51,143 nucleotides of DNA. Origin: a bacterium (GTDB lineage: Bacteria > Verrucomicrobiota > Verrucomicrobiia > Limisphaerales > UBA11358). Below the pieces are notes generated by a model. It made no database searches. It was not told the origin of the DNA and saw nothing but the letters and a program-made list of their open reading frames with translations. The position numbers were made by a program, and so were the translations under genes. Position 1 is the stretch's first letter, and every line of letters begins with the position of its first letter. This document shows positions 25,256 to 34,650 of this stretch, piece by piece. The stretch covers positions 1 through 51,143 of the forward strand of contig JAKAFL010000027.1 of NCBI GenBank assembly GCA_021817945.1. The letters are read 5' to 3'.

Positions 25256-27601
25256 TCAGGTGGTTTTCACGGGCGCAACCTTCGGCTTCTCGACAGCGTT
25301 CGATGCATTCGGCTGCATGAGCAGACGCAGGCTGTTCATGACCACAATGACAGTGCTCCCCTCATGTCCCACCACCCCCAGCGTCAACGGAATCCTGCCA
25401 GCGATGGCGCACGCGACCAGAACGATGATTGTACCCAGGGACACAAAAAGATTTTGTCGGATGATTGCCCCGGCCCGCTGGCTGAGCCGGAAGGCTGCCA
25501 GAAAATTCTCCAACCTATCGTGCATGAGCACCACGTCGGATTGCTCAAGCGCAGCATCAGATCCCCGGGCACCCATGGCCACCCCGATGTCAGCCGCCGC
25601 AAGGCTGGGAGCATCGTTGACCCCGTCCCCAATCATGGCCACACGTCGTCCGGAAGACACCAGACCCTGGATGATCTGAACTTTGGCCTCGGGGCTGAGA
25701 CCGGCCTTGATTTCATCCACCGCCAACGAGGAGCGAAGCTGCTCCGCCACAGACTCCCGGTCGCCAGTCAAAACCATCGTGACCAAACGATTTGCGCGCA
25801 ATTGGTTGATCACGTCCCGGGCTTGCGGACGCAGGTCATCTCGCAAAACAATCCGCCCAGCCAGACCCTGCCCTGAAACCCATACTTCAGTTAGGGAACC
25901 GGAGGAGGAATCACCCCCAAAATCCGGAGCATTGGCTTGAAAAACCCAATCTTTCCGCCCCAAGCGATACTCCGTTTGACCGGCAAAAGCCTTTAAACCC
26001 TGACCGGTGACGGATTCAAATTTGGACAAGGACAGGGATTGGACGTTTTGTTGTCGTCCATGCCGGGAGATGGCTCGGGCAAGGGGATGGTTGGAAAGGG
26101 CTTCCAAAGAACATGCTATCTGCAAGATTTCGGATTCGCGGCCCGGTGGAATGCTTTGAACGGACTCCACCTTGAGTTCACCCGTGGTAAGTGTTCCGGT
26201 TTTATCCAAGGCCACCACTTGCACGGAGGCCAATTTTTCCACCGCTGCCCCACCCCTGAAAAGGATGCCATGCCGGGCGCCATGGGCTATGGCTGCAAGA
26301 ATGGCGGATGGTATGGATAACACCAACGCGCATGGAGATGAAACCACCAGCAAAGTCATGGCAAGGTAAAAAGCCGAATGTCCGTTTGCAGCATGAAAGG
26401 GAGGAATCCGCAGGATCAACCACCAGAACAGAAACATGGCCAGGGACAGTACGAGGACGCCGTAGGTATAGCCGGTGCTGAAACGGTCGGTAAATCTTTG
26501 CGATGGGGCTTTTTGCTTTTGGGCCTCCCGGATCAACACAATGATTTTTTGCAGGGCGCTTTCAGCCGCAGGGTGGGTCACCAGCACCTCGACCGCACCC
26601 CAGAGGTTCATGGTGCCGGCAAAAGTCTTGTCACCCACAGATTTGACCACAGGCACAGCCTCACCGGTCAGGTTCGATTCATCCGAGGCAGTCTCACCGG
26701 AGATAATTTCGCCATCCACCGGAAATTGGGAGCCTGGCTTGATCAAAAGCCGCATGCCTCGCTGAAGGTTTTCCACCGGAACTTCAGAGGGGGCGCCTGA
26801 TGAATCCAGGACAGTGGCGGTTTTGGGCGCATCGCGAAATAGGGATCGAATCTCTTTCTGCGTCCGCCCCAAGGCGTAATGCTCCAGCCCTCCGGAGAGT
26901 GAAAAAAGAAAAAGAAGCGTGGCACCTTCGGTCCATGCCCCAATGGAGGCAGCCCCGGCCGCCACGGCCAGCATGAGAAAGTGAACATCCAATATACGGC
27001 TTTGCAGCCGCTCCCAAACTTCAACAGCCGGGAAAGACCCTCCTGCAATGTATGCAAGAACAAACAGGGTTACTCGCAGTGAACCCAACGAAAAAAATGC
27101 TCCCAAAGCAAACAACCCACAAAGGGCCGCCGCCAGGAGTTGCCATTTCCACTCATTTTCAGGATGTTCCTCATCCGGCAGGTCCACCTGCCTTGGGGCA
27201 ATTTTTGGGAATGGAATTTCATTCCAGCGCCAAAATTTCGGCGCCGTGGGGCACGTGACCCTGGCAATGGTTGTGACAAGGCCCTTTTGCTCAATGGTAA
27301 TGGAGTTCAACTCGGCGCGCGAAAGAGGATGGTCACAGACAGAACAATTGCCCTTGCCCGTGAACAGCGCACAATCGTGGGCCTCTTCACCGGATTGTGC
27401 CAGGGAAAACCGATGCTGGAGCCTGGCGGAAATTTCCGGAAGATTGGCCCGACCGAGGGTGGCCAGGGATATTTTTTCCCGGCCCGCATCTATGGTCACC
27501 GCCTCCAGGCAAGGTTCATGAGCAAGCGAATCCGCCACCGAACGGGCCAGGCAAACGCCGGCTGGCTTGGAGCTGGTTTTGATGTGCCCCGAAGATGTCA
27601 T
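25256..27601 (-). CDS. P1B-type heavy-metal ATPase, P1B-4-like
   Basis: A 781-residue metal-transporting P-type ATPase of the inner membrane. Core motifs are TGEA (312-315), membrane metal-site SPC (422-424, VVSSPCALVLS), phosphorylation site DKTGT (466-470), the SNHPLARAI histidine-proline of P1B enzymes and hinge GDGVNDAP. The last helix region contains HEGST (746-750). SPC combined with HEG(G/S)T defines the P1B-4 group (CoaT, CtpD, PfeT), which exports Co, Fe(II), Ni or Zn. The N-terminal about 150 residues are unusual: a degenerate ferredoxin-like segment (CLARSVADSLAHEP) and a CSVC pair at 86-89. ATG 27601 follows a TTG one codon upstream. Confidence 0.93.
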   Translation of the reverse strand: MTSSGHIKTSSKPAGVCLARSVADSLAHEPCLEAVTIDAGREKISLATLGRANLPEISARLQHRFSLAQSGEEAHDCALFTGKGNCSVCDHPLSRAELNSITIEQKGLVTTIARVTCPTAPKFWRWNEIPFPKIAPRQVDLPDEEHPENEWKWQLLAAALCGLFALGAFFSLGSLRVTLFVLAYIAGGSFPAVEVWERLQSRILDVHFLMLAVAAGAASIGAWTEGATLLFLFSLSGGLEHYALGRTQKEIRSLFRDAPKTATVLDSSGAPSEVPVENLQRGMRLLIKPGSQFPVDGEIISGETASDESNLTGEAVPVVKSVGDKTFAGTMNLWGAVEVLVTHPAAESALQKIIVLIREAQKQKAPSQRFTDRFSTGYTYGVLVLSLAMFLFWWLILRIPPFHAANGHSAFYLAMTLLVVSSPCALVLSIPSAILAAIAHGARHGILFRGGAAVEKLASVQVVALDKTGTLTTGELKVESVQSIPPGRESEILQIACSLEALSNHPLARAISRHGRQQNVQSLSLSKFESVTGQGLKAFAGQTEYRLGRKDWVFQANAPDFGGDSSSGSLTEVWVSGQGLAGRIVLRDDLRPQARDVINQLRANRLVTMVLTGDRESVAEQLRSSLAVDEIKAGLSPEAKVQIIQGLVSSGRRVAMIGDGVNDAPSLAAADIGVAMGARGSDAALEQSDVVLMHDRLENFLAAFRLSQRAGAIIRQNLFVSLGTIIVLVACAIAGRIPLTLGVVGHEGSTVIVVMNSLRLLMQPNASNAVEKPKVAPVKTT

Positions 27602-27849
27602 CAATGCCTAAATTAATGGAGCGTTCCGCAAATAACTACACATTTGTTGCACCACCTTGGCATTCGAAGAGGCCTCACACGGAAAAACGCCCATCCTGAA
27701 CCCGTGTCCGCATCACAGTCATCCCGGCAGCCTCATGCGGCACAACTGGCTGGACAGCATGCCGTTCGCAACAGCCTTTCTTACCCGTTCCCGCATCTCG
27801 TTCTCTCTTTCCACCAAACCCTTTTGACGGGGAGATGTCCCAAGCCACG

Positions 27850-28734
27850 CTATTGGTCTGGCTGGAGGTCATTGCCTTTTGTCGCTGGCCCCCAGCCTGC
27901 CACGGCTTCCGGGGTCAGGCCCTTCTGGCGGAGGACCTGTATGCTTAGGCTGTCATGCCGCTTTGCCAGGCGCCGCCCGTTGACATCCAAGGTCAAAGGA
28001 CAATGAAAATAGCTGGGTGAAACCAGCCCCAGCGCTTCCTGCAATAAAATCTGCCGCGCCGTGCTGGACAGCAAATCCGCCCCGCGAACCACTTCCGTAA
28101 TTCGCATGGCGGCATCATCCACCACGCATGCAAGCTGGTAGGAGGGCACATTGCCCGACCGCCACACCACAAAATCGCCAAAATCACGTCCACACCCAAA
28201 ACATTGCGCGCCCATGCGCCCATCTTCAAACATCACCTGCCTGCCATCCTGAACCCGGAACCTCCACGTCACCATGGCGGCATCCGGTACGGAAATGGAC
28301 CGGTTGCGGCAGGTTCCCGGATAAATCGGCTCCTCATTTTCCGCATGGGGCGCGCCCACGGCGGATGCAATGTCTTTTCGCGTGCAAATGCAGGGATAAA
28401 TCAAGCCCGCCCTGCGCAGTTGTTCCAGCGCCGCTGCATAGAGTGGAATCCGCTTGGATTGACTATACGGACCGTATGACCCGCCGCAGTCATCCCCTTC
28501 ATCCCAATTGATGCCCAGCCAGTGCAGGTCCTCGATCCCGGCCTGGACAAATTCAGGACGGCATCGCGGGCCGTCCAAATCATCCCACCGCAGCGCCAGG
28601 GTCCCGCAGTGCGCACGGGCGCGGACAAAGGCGGTCATGAAGGTGCGCGCATGCCCTGCATGGAACAATCCCGTGGGCGATGGCGCCAGTCTTCCGCGAT
28701 AATCGGCATTGGGATCAAGCGTGGCCATGGCCAT
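27850..28734 (-). CDS. gluQ: Glutamyl-Q tRNA(Asp) synthetase
   Basis: A 294-residue truncated paralogue of glutamyl-tRNA synthetase that attaches glutamate to queuosine in tRNA(Asp). It has the catalytic fold only: RLAPSPTGLFHAGHAR with the HIGH-type HAGH at 25-28, RWDDLDGPRC, a zinc-binding cysteine pattern (CICTRK and YPGTCRN), and the degenerate KMSKS-like motif RRLAKRHDSLSI. The anticodon-binding domain of GltX is absent, which separates GluQ from the full-length gltX at 36485. ATG 28734 or the ATG two codons later (28728) could be the start. It is alone on its strand between the ATPase and the divergent arabinofuranosidase. Confidence 0.93.
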   Translation of the reverse strand: MAMATLDPNADYRGRLAPSPTGLFHAGHARTFMTAFVRARAHCGTLALRWDDLDGPRCRPEFVQAGIEDLHWLGINWDEGDDCGGSYGPYSQSKRIPLYAAALEQLRRAGLIYPCICTRKDIASAVGAPHAENEEPIYPGTCRNRSISVPDAAMVTWRFRVQDGRQVMFEDGRMGAQCFGCGRDFGDFVVWRSGNVPSYQLACVVDDAAMRITEVVRGADLLSSTARQILLQEALGLVSPSYFHCPLTLDVNGRRLAKRHDSLSIQVLRQKGLTPEAVAGWGPATKGNDLQPDQ

Positions 28735-28885
28735 TGATATTCAGTTTGGGCGTGTCCTGGCAAGCGAAGGTTTTTATCCCCAACCTGCCTTAAAAGGCCC
28801 GGCCCAGGCCTGAGGACCCGCATCGCCAAAACATCGTTAAAAATTGGGATGGACTTTTCCAGTGTTTGAAGTCATTAATTATTTA

Positions 28886-30922
28886 ATGAACCTAATTAAA
28901 TCAATCCGAACAAACCGGATTCCTGCATCCAGTCCGGTTTCAGGTCTTTTTTCCATGGTTTTAACCCTGTGCCTTTTTTCAAGCCGCACGGGAGCCCAGC
29001 CAGTCACGCCCGAACCCACGCTTCACATCCAGGCAAACCATGTGACAGCCCATGTAAGCCCCCAGCTTTATGGCTTGATGACGGAGGAAATCAATTATTC
29101 CTACGAAGGTGGCCTGTATGGGGAACTAATAAGAAATCGGACATTCAAAGCAGACCCGCAACAACCAACCGGATGGCAGGTTGTGGGATCCGGGAACCTG
29201 AGCCTGGATGAATCCAATGGGTTGAACGCCGCATTGGCCCTGAGCCTGCGGCTGGATGCGTCCGGGGCCAGCCCATCCACCCCGGCGGGGATGGCCAACA
29301 CCGGATATTGGGGCATTCCGGTTCGCCCTCAGACCACCTACAACCTCTCGTTTTTTGCCAAATGCTCCCCGGGTTATTCAGGACCGCTCGTGGTGCGATT
29401 GGAAAATGCAGATGGATCCACCATATTTGCCCAGGCTGTTTTCACCGGGTTGTCAACTGGTTGGAATCAGTTTCACGCCCAGCTCGTCACCCAGAATGCT
29501 CCCGTGGGCAAGGATAATCGCCTTACACTTTCCACCTCATCACCGGGCACAATTTGGTTCCAACAGGTATCCCTTTTCCCACCCACCTACGACCAGCAGC
29601 CGAATGGAGATCGTCCCGACATCATGAATCTGCTCGCGGCCATGAAACCCGCCTTTTTGCGGTTGCCTGGAGGCAACTATCTTGAAGGCGACCATTTTGA
29701 AAGCCGCTTCAACTGGAAAAACACCATTGGCCGGACCGAGGACCGCCCCGGACACGAAAGTCCTTGGGGGTATTGGTCCACGGACGGCTTCGGTTTGATG
29801 GAATACATGATGTGGTGTGAAGACCTCCACATGGAGCCGCTCCTGGCAGTTTTTGCCGGGTACACACTCCGCCATGAACATGCGGAACCCGGTCCTGAAC
29901 TTGCCCCCTATGTCCAGGATGCCCTGGATGAAATCCAATACGTGGCCGGACCGACGAACACCACCTGGGGAGCGCTCCGCGCGCGCGATGGTCACCCTGC
30001 TCCCTTTCCCCTGCACTATATCGAGGTTGGAAACGAGGATGAGTTTGACCGCTCCGGCAGTTATGACGGAAGATTCGCCCAGTTTTTCAAAGCCATTAAA
30101 TCCACCTACCCAGACCTGAAGATCATCGCCACCGCCAAGGTCAAATCCGTCACTCCAGACCTGCTCGATGAACACTATTACCGGTCTGAGGAGGAAATGG
30201 AGGCTCATGCGCATGATTACGACCGTTATTCCCGGGAGAATCCCACCAAGATTTTCGTGGGAGAATGGGCCACGCGTGTGGGTTCCCCCACCCCCAACAT
30301 GGCCGGTGCGCTGGGAGATGCGGCATGGATGACTGGCATGGAGCGCAATTCCGACATCGTCCGCATGTCCAGTTACGCCCCGCTTTTTGTGAATGTAAGC
30401 GACCTGGGCAAGGGCGGCTCCATGCAATGGCGAAGCGACTTGATCGGCTACGATGCGCTCACGAGCTATGGCTCACCCTCCTACTATGCGCAAGTGATGT
30501 TCAGCAACCAGCACGGAGACGATGTTTTGGAAACCAGTTCCTCCAATATCGGCACATACTTGTGGCAACCCAAGCCCCGGCGCAGGAATGGCGAGGAATT
30601 GCCGGCTCCACCGCCGCAACAGGTGCCCACCCTGTTCTTTGACGCCACCCGGAATGCCTCGACTGGAGACCTTTTCTTGAAAGTGGTCAACCGAAGCGGC
30701 ACGGACCAGAAAGTCCGAGTCCTGGTGGATGGATCCGGCCCCATTCAGTCCACCGGCGTTGCCACCGTTTTGCAGGGGGACAGCCCTGACGCCACCAATT
30801 CTCTCCAGGATCCCATGCACATCGTCCCCCATTCCAGCACTGTTTCCGATCTGGGCGAAAATTTTGAACATTCCTTTCCGGCCTATTCCATCACAATCCT
30901 AAAACTGGCATCATCCAATTGA
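28886..30922 (+). CDS. Secreted alpha-L-arabinofuranosidase, GH51 family
   Basis: A 678-residue glycoside hydrolase that releases terminal arabinofuranose from arabinan or arabinoxylan. Residues 1-38 are a signal peptide (hydrophobic VSGLFSMVLTLCLFSS then likely cleavage before QPVTPEP). The GH51 start LYGLMTEEINYSYEGGLYGELIRNR follows, then a carbohydrate-binding-module-like beta domain (about 95-235). The (beta/alpha)8 domain has acid/base Glu384 in EVGNEDEFD and nucleophile Glu460 in VGEWATR. A C-terminal beta domain ends the protein. The ATG at 28886 starts the signal peptide directly; a TTG at 28844 would add 14 residues. Genes for other glycan-degrading enzymes are not adjacent. Confidence 0.92.
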   Translation: MNLIKSIRTNRIPASSPVSGLFSMVLTLCLFSSRTGAQPVTPEPTLHIQANHVTAHVSPQLYGLMTEEINYSYEGGLYGELIRNRTFKADPQQPTGWQVVGSGNLSLDESNGLNAALALSLRLDASGASPSTPAGMANTGYWGIPVRPQTTYNLSFFAKCSPGYSGPLVVRLENADGSTIFAQAVFTGLSTGWNQFHAQLVTQNAPVGKDNRLTLSTSSPGTIWFQQVSLFPPTYDQQPNGDRPDIMNLLAAMKPAFLRLPGGNYLEGDHFESRFNWKNTIGRTEDRPGHESPWGYWSTDGFGLMEYMMWCEDLHMEPLLAVFAGYTLRHEHAEPGPELAPYVQDALDEIQYVAGPTNTTWGALRARDGHPAPFPLHYIEVGNEDEFDRSGSYDGRFAQFFKAIKSTYPDLKIIATAKVKSVTPDLLDEHYYRSEEEMEAHAHDYDRYSRENPTKIFVGEWATRVGSPTPNMAGALGDAAWMTGMERNSDIVRMSSYAPLFVNVSDLGKGGSMQWRSDLIGYDALTSYGSPSYYAQVMFSNQHGDDVLETSSSNIGTYLWQPKPRRRNGEELPAPPPQQVPTLFFDATRNASTGDLFLKVVNRSGTDQKVRVLVDGSGPIQSTGVATVLQGDSPDATNSLQDPMHIVPHSSTVSDLGENFEHSFPAYSITILKLASSN

Positions 30923-31331
30923 CCGGGGCGTTCTGCGGCCGATTTTTCATCAGCACAACGCTTTGAAGCATATCACACGCTGGCAGGAACCATCTTGGCA
31001 CGATAAGCGATGGAGCCTGCCAGCCCTTCTTTCCCTCTTCGCCGATTTATTGGTGAGGAGAGTGGGCTGGGTTTTCTGGATGAGAGTCTGCCCCAGCGCC
31101 AGATGGGCGGTGCACTCATCGGAAAAGGAAACCTGCGTGATGCACATGCCGGGAACCGCCTACAGGACAAGGTTGAAAAACTCCTCGCCGAATAGGATGG
31201 CCTTGACCTGGCATGCGCCCGCTTTAATTATTGGGTCCTAGCCAGTTTAAATCAGTGCGCTTAGGCCCCTGTGCCGCCCACCCTGTGCCGCGTTGCCAGG
31301 AGAAGGAAAGGTTTGATCCGCAGGAAAAGGC
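30923..31331. other. Convergent intergenic region
   Basis: About 400 bases between the arabinofuranosidase and the convergent reductase gene. Apart from a hairpin at 30979-31024 nothing is supported. A 61-codon plus-strand frame (31010-31195) has a plausible helical end (QDKVEKLLAE) but no start signal or recognised family. Confidence 0.4.
30979..31024 (+). terminator. Possible terminator hairpin after the arabinofuranosidase gene
   Basis: GCTGGCAGG (30979-30987) pairs perfectly with CCTGCCAGC (31016-31024), and inside it CCATC pairs with GATGG across a small internal loop. The 3' side continues into a pyrimidine-rich run (CCTTCTTTCCCTCTT) and not a clean T-tract, so intrinsic termination is only possible. 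Confidence 0.35.
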
Positions 31332-32198
31332 TCAAAAATCCGCAAGGGGATTGGCTTTGAGCCAGGCGCCCAAGCCGGGAAGCGGTTCCGGGAGGACCGC
31401 TTGAATTTTATCAATATCCAGCGAAGTATCCAGCGCCCTGGGCGGCCCGGTGAATTCCTTTGCCAGGCCGGGCCGGATTCCATCCATGGCCACACCCCAT
31501 CTTTCGGCCAAAATGCAGCCCATCTGCCAACGCGACAGTTTTTCCGCCCCAGCCAGGTGGAACAGGCCCGCATGGCCGCCCAACACCAACTGCCACACCG
31601 CCCGGGCTGTTTCCACGGTGGCAATCGGACACCGAAACTCGTCTGTAAACAGGGTCATTCCCGCGCCGGGGTTTTTGATGGATTCCCTTAATTGCTCGTT
31701 GAAAGCCCGGTTGCCAGAGGCGGAGGCACCTCCATTCAGTGATGTGCGCACCACCAGATTCTTTGGATTCCTCAGCGCCGCCATCTCCGCCCTGGCCTTG
31801 GTTTCTCCATATACATGCAGCGGATTCACCGGGTCCGTCTCCTGGTAGTTTCCCCGGCGCCCGTCAAAAACCAGGTCCGTGGAAAAAAACACCATTCGTG
31901 TGTCCCCATCATGCTCCACAAGATGACGGGTGGTTTCGAAATTAATTCGATGCGCCGCCTCGGGATTTTTCTGGGCCAGTGACACCACGGTCATCGCCGC
32001 ACAATGAATAATGATGTCCGGCTTGTCCCTGCCCCGCTCGCGATCCACGGCTTTGAAATCAACCAGGTCCAACTCCTGGCGCGTCAACCCGCGCACTGAA
32101 TAACCAGGACCCAAAAGCCCGGCCGCCCCCATCAAGGCCCGGCCTATCAATCCCTGGGAACCTGTGATCCACACCCGGACTGGATGCTGTTTCTTCAT
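31332..32198 (-). CDS. RmlD-like NAD(P)-dependent sugar-nucleotide reductase (SDR)
   Basis: A 288-residue extended short-chain dehydrogenase resembling dTDP-4-dehydrorhamnose reductase. The cofactor motif is G13-x2-G16-x2-G19 (TGSQGLIG), the STDLVFDG block is at 106-113 and the catalytic pair is Tyr130/Lys134 (YGETK). The C-terminal half has the RmlD-like substrate region (FHLAGAEKLSRWQMG). No rmlA, rmlB or rmlC is nearby, so the substrate is uncertain; members of this family also act on other modified sugars or as regulatory subunits. ATG 32198 follows the upstream stop by 16 bases. It is the last gene of a four-gene operon. Confidence 0.82.
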   Translation of the reverse strand: MKKQHPVRVWITGSQGLIGRALMGAAGLLGPGYSVRGLTRQELDLVDFKAVDRERGRDKPDIIIHCAAMTVVSLAQKNPEAAHRINFETTRHLVEHDGDTRMVFFSTDLVFDGRRGNYQETDPVNPLHVYGETKARAEMAALRNPKNLVVRTSLNGGASASGNRAFNEQLRESIKNPGAGMTLFTDEFRCPIATVETARAVWQLVLGGHAGLFHLAGAEKLSRWQMGCILAERWGVAMDGIRPGLAKEFTGPPRALDTSLDIDKIQAVLPEPLPGLGAWLKANPLADF

Positions 32199-32214
32199 GG
32201 GTCCGGTAACACTT

Positions 32215-33723
32215 TCAAGGCGGGTTGTGGCTGGCGGCACCGGGACCGGGCCTGGGTAGCCGGCCAATCCACATTTCCGTGGCAGCGTAGTTCCATTCCA
32301 ATTCGGGCAATCGCGGCGGTGCTCCCCCTGACGCATGAATGATCATTCGGTCTTGCGGCCGCATTTTGAGCACCCAAGGTTCAAACGCCCGGGTGTCCCC
32401 GAAATTCCATTGAGCCTTGCGGAGCACGGCCAAATCGTCTTCCTTCATTAACCCAGGCTCAAACCCCAGGACGTAACGCCAAGGCGCTCGCGGGTTTTTA
32501 TAGAATGTTTGAAAAAACACATCCATGTCCGAATTGTAAATGATCCCGCCTGGATCAGGCAGCCATGGGGCCTGCGCCGGGTTATCCATGGAAAGGTATT
32601 CAGTGGTCAGGTTTTCCGTCCAGCGTCCATCGCGGTCGCTGGTGAAACCTAAAAACAATGCCCCAGCGAGGCAGCCTGCCAGGGCCAGCCTGCGAGGCGA
32701 ATCCATGGAAATTCTTTCCTCAAAGTGACTCTGCAATTCAAAGGCAATCCACAAAACCATGGAAGGAATGCCATAATCCCACCAAAACCGCCGCATCTTA
32801 AGCCCCAAAACCCATCCCAAAACCATCATCACAAATACCGGGTCCAGGACACGGGCGAGGGTCATCTTTGAAAATCCCGGCGTTTGCCATCGCCAGAAAA
32901 GAAAAACCAGCACCAACAGAACGGAAGCTGTCTCACCATCCGAGGGATAAAATTCGGATTCAAGCTGCCTGTTGACCACGAAATGGCCGAACACGCCGAA
33001 CATATGTTCGACTGATTGGAAAAGAAATTCCCAAGGATGACCGGTCAAGGCGCAGCCCAAAAAACTGCCAAGAAGCCAGCAAACGCCGTAAACCAACCCT
33101 GCCATGCAACGGCCCGAGAGAAAAATGGCCACACCCGGCAACGCCAGCATATACCAGGAGCCGTGAATCCACGCCGAAGCGGCCACCAGCATGACGGTAC
33201 AAACCAACCCGAACGGCCTGGGCACCCTGCTGGAACAACGCGTCCAAATCAGCAGGATGGTCATCACCACAAAATCAGTCACCAGATAGGGACGACCCCG
33301 CATGAAACGCGTTGTGCAGGCGGGTGCAAAGACCGTGGCCGCCAGCAGGGCGCCAAGCCATGCTTCAGGGCGTCGCAGCCATGGCAAACCGCAACAGGTG
33401 ACCAGCAGCATCAGGCTGGCCACCGAAAAAAGCACCAAAGCCTCAGTCGGTCCGCCATCCCAATGCCGCACCCATTGGCAGGGATTGACCCAGGTCAGGA
33501 TTTGCTGCCACCCGGGACTGGGATCAATTTCAAAACCTTCCCGCATCACCAAGATCTGCTGCCAGGTTTTTCCGGAAACAGCCTTGGCCGCATGGCGCAA
33601 GGCGTCGTCCATGGGCAAAAAGCCCAGACTGATGATTTTGAAGGGAATGAATACCAAAACCATCACCGCCACGATCCAAACGGCCATGGGTATGTATCGC
33701 TGGAACCGGGGTGGAAACGTCAT
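32215..33723 (-). CDS. Polytopic membrane protein, GT-C-like, function unknown
   Basis: A 502-residue protein with roughly ten transmembrane helices in residues 12-365 and a C-terminal soluble part of about 135 residues. An acidic pair Asp39-Asp40 in FLPMDDALRHAAK lies just after the first helix, where GT-C glycosyltransferases of the ArnT/PMT/OST type have their catalytic acidic residues. The soluble part contains a GGIIYNSDMDVFFQTFYKNP segment reminiscent of periplasmic domains that follow the helices in such proteins. A GT-C role (lipid-linked sugar transfer) is therefore an inference. It lies in an operon, 21 bases after the amidase and 16 before the RmlD-like gene, which would suit glycan assembly. 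Confidence 0.8.
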   Translation of the reverse strand: MTFPPRFQRYIPMAVWIVAVMVLVFIPFKIISLGFLPMDDALRHAAKAVSGKTWQQILVMREGFEIDPSPGWQQILTWVNPCQWVRHWDGGPTEALVLFSVASLMLLVTCCGLPWLRRPEAWLGALLAATVFAPACTTRFMRGRPYLVTDFVVMTILLIWTRCSSRVPRPFGLVCTVMLVAASAWIHGSWYMLALPGVAIFLSGRCMAGLVYGVCWLLGSFLGCALTGHPWEFLFQSVEHMFGVFGHFVVNRQLESEFYPSDGETASVLLVLVFLFWRWQTPGFSKMTLARVLDPVFVMMVLGWVLGLKMRRFWWDYGIPSMVLWIAFELQSHFEERISMDSPRRLALAGCLAGALFLGFTSDRDGRWTENLTTEYLSMDNPAQAPWLPDPGGIIYNSDMDVFFQTFYKNPRAPWRYVLGFEPGLMKEDDLAVLRKAQWNFGDTRAFEPWVLKMRPQDRMIIHASGGAPPRLPELEWNYAATEMWIGRLPRPGPGAASHNPP

Positions 33724-33744
33724 GGGGAATGGTAAAGCGGAGGC

Positions 33745-34644
33745 CTAATCCGAAAGCCGCCGGGTCAGGTCTCCATAGGCATCTATCCGCCTATCCCGCA
33801 GGAAAGGCCAATGCGTGCGAGTGGTGTCAACCTTGCCCAGGTCCACACTGGCCATCAGGATTTCTTCCCGGTCGGAACTGGCCTTGGCAATGATCTCGCC
33901 GGACGTTCCGGCAATGAAACTCTGGCCCCAAAACTCGATGCCATCCCCTCCCACCTTGGGAAGCACCTCGTGCCCGATCCGGTTGGCCACTGCCACAAAA
34001 CAACCATTGGCCACTGCGTGCGCCCTCTGGATGGTTTCCCACGCGCCATGCTGCCGCACCCCGTATTCCTTCTTCTCGCTCGGGTGCCAGCCAATCGCCG
34101 TGGGATAAAACAAAATTTCAGCCCCCTGCATCGCCGTTAAACGTGCCGCCTCGGGATACCATTGATCCCAGCAAATCAAAACGCCTATCCGGCCATGGAG
34201 CGTGTTCCAAGCCTTGAACCCAAGGTCCCCAGGCGTAAAATAAAATTTTTCGTAAAAAAGCGGGTCGTCCGGTATGTGCATTTTGCGATAGCGCCCCAGG
34301 ATCGAGCCATCCGCATCTATCACCACCGCCGTATTATGGTACAGTCCGGCTGCCCTGCGCTCAAAGAGGGATGCCACAATCACCACCTTGTGCTTGCGCG
34401 CCACCCGGCAAAACGCATCCGTGCTGGGCCCGGGTATGGTCTCAGCCAGTCGGAAATACTCGTGGTCCTCGCTCTGACAAAAATACGGCGACCGGAACAG
34501 CTCCTGCGTGCATACAATCCGCGCCCCCTGAGCGGCGGCACGCTCAACCAGCGCCACGGTCTTTTTGAGGTTGGTGGCGGGATCCGCCACAGTTGCGCTC
34601 TGGACCAACCCCAGCGTGACTTCGGAGGAGGATTTTTTAGGCAT
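33745..34644 (-). CDS. aguB: N-carbamoylputrescine amidase-like carbon-nitrogen hydrolase
   Basis: A 299-residue nitrilase-superfamily enzyme. The catalytic triad is Glu48 (CTQELF), Lys121 (RYRKMHIPDD) and Cys158 (LICWDQWYPEAARL). The KMHIPDDPLFYEKFYFTPGD and QWYPEAAR stretches are characteristic of N-carbamoylputrescine amidase, which yields putrescine, CO2 and ammonia in the agmatine route to polyamines. The usual partner, agmatine deiminase, is not in the operon. Instead it sits six bases after a Ser/Thr kinase gene. A deoxyhypusine-synthase-like gene at 48874 hints at polyamine-related metabolism in this organism. Confidence 0.9.
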   Translation of the reverse strand: MPKKSSSEVTLGLVQSATVADPATNLKKTVALVERAAAQGARIVCTQELFRSPYFCQSEDHEYFRLAETIPGPSTDAFCRVARKHKVVIVASLFERRAAGLYHNTAVVIDADGSILGRYRKMHIPDDPLFYEKFYFTPGDLGFKAWNTLHGRIGVLICWDQWYPEAARLTAMQGAEILFYPTAIGWHPSEKKEYGVRQHGAWETIQRAHAVANGCFVAVANRIGHEVLPKVGGDGIEFWGQSFIAGTSGEIIAKASSDREEILMASVDLGKVDTTRTHWPFLRDRRIDAYGDLTRRLSD

Positions 34645-34650
34645 GGCTTG

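Noticed and set aside
29540-30427. Long minus-strand open frame opposite the arabinofuranosidase
   Set aside because: Antisense shadow; the plus strand encodes an enzyme with intact catalytic motifs.
31010-31195. 61-codon plus-strand frame in the arabinofuranosidase-reductase gap
   Set aside because: No ribosome site and no family; it overlaps a hairpin that looks more like a terminator.
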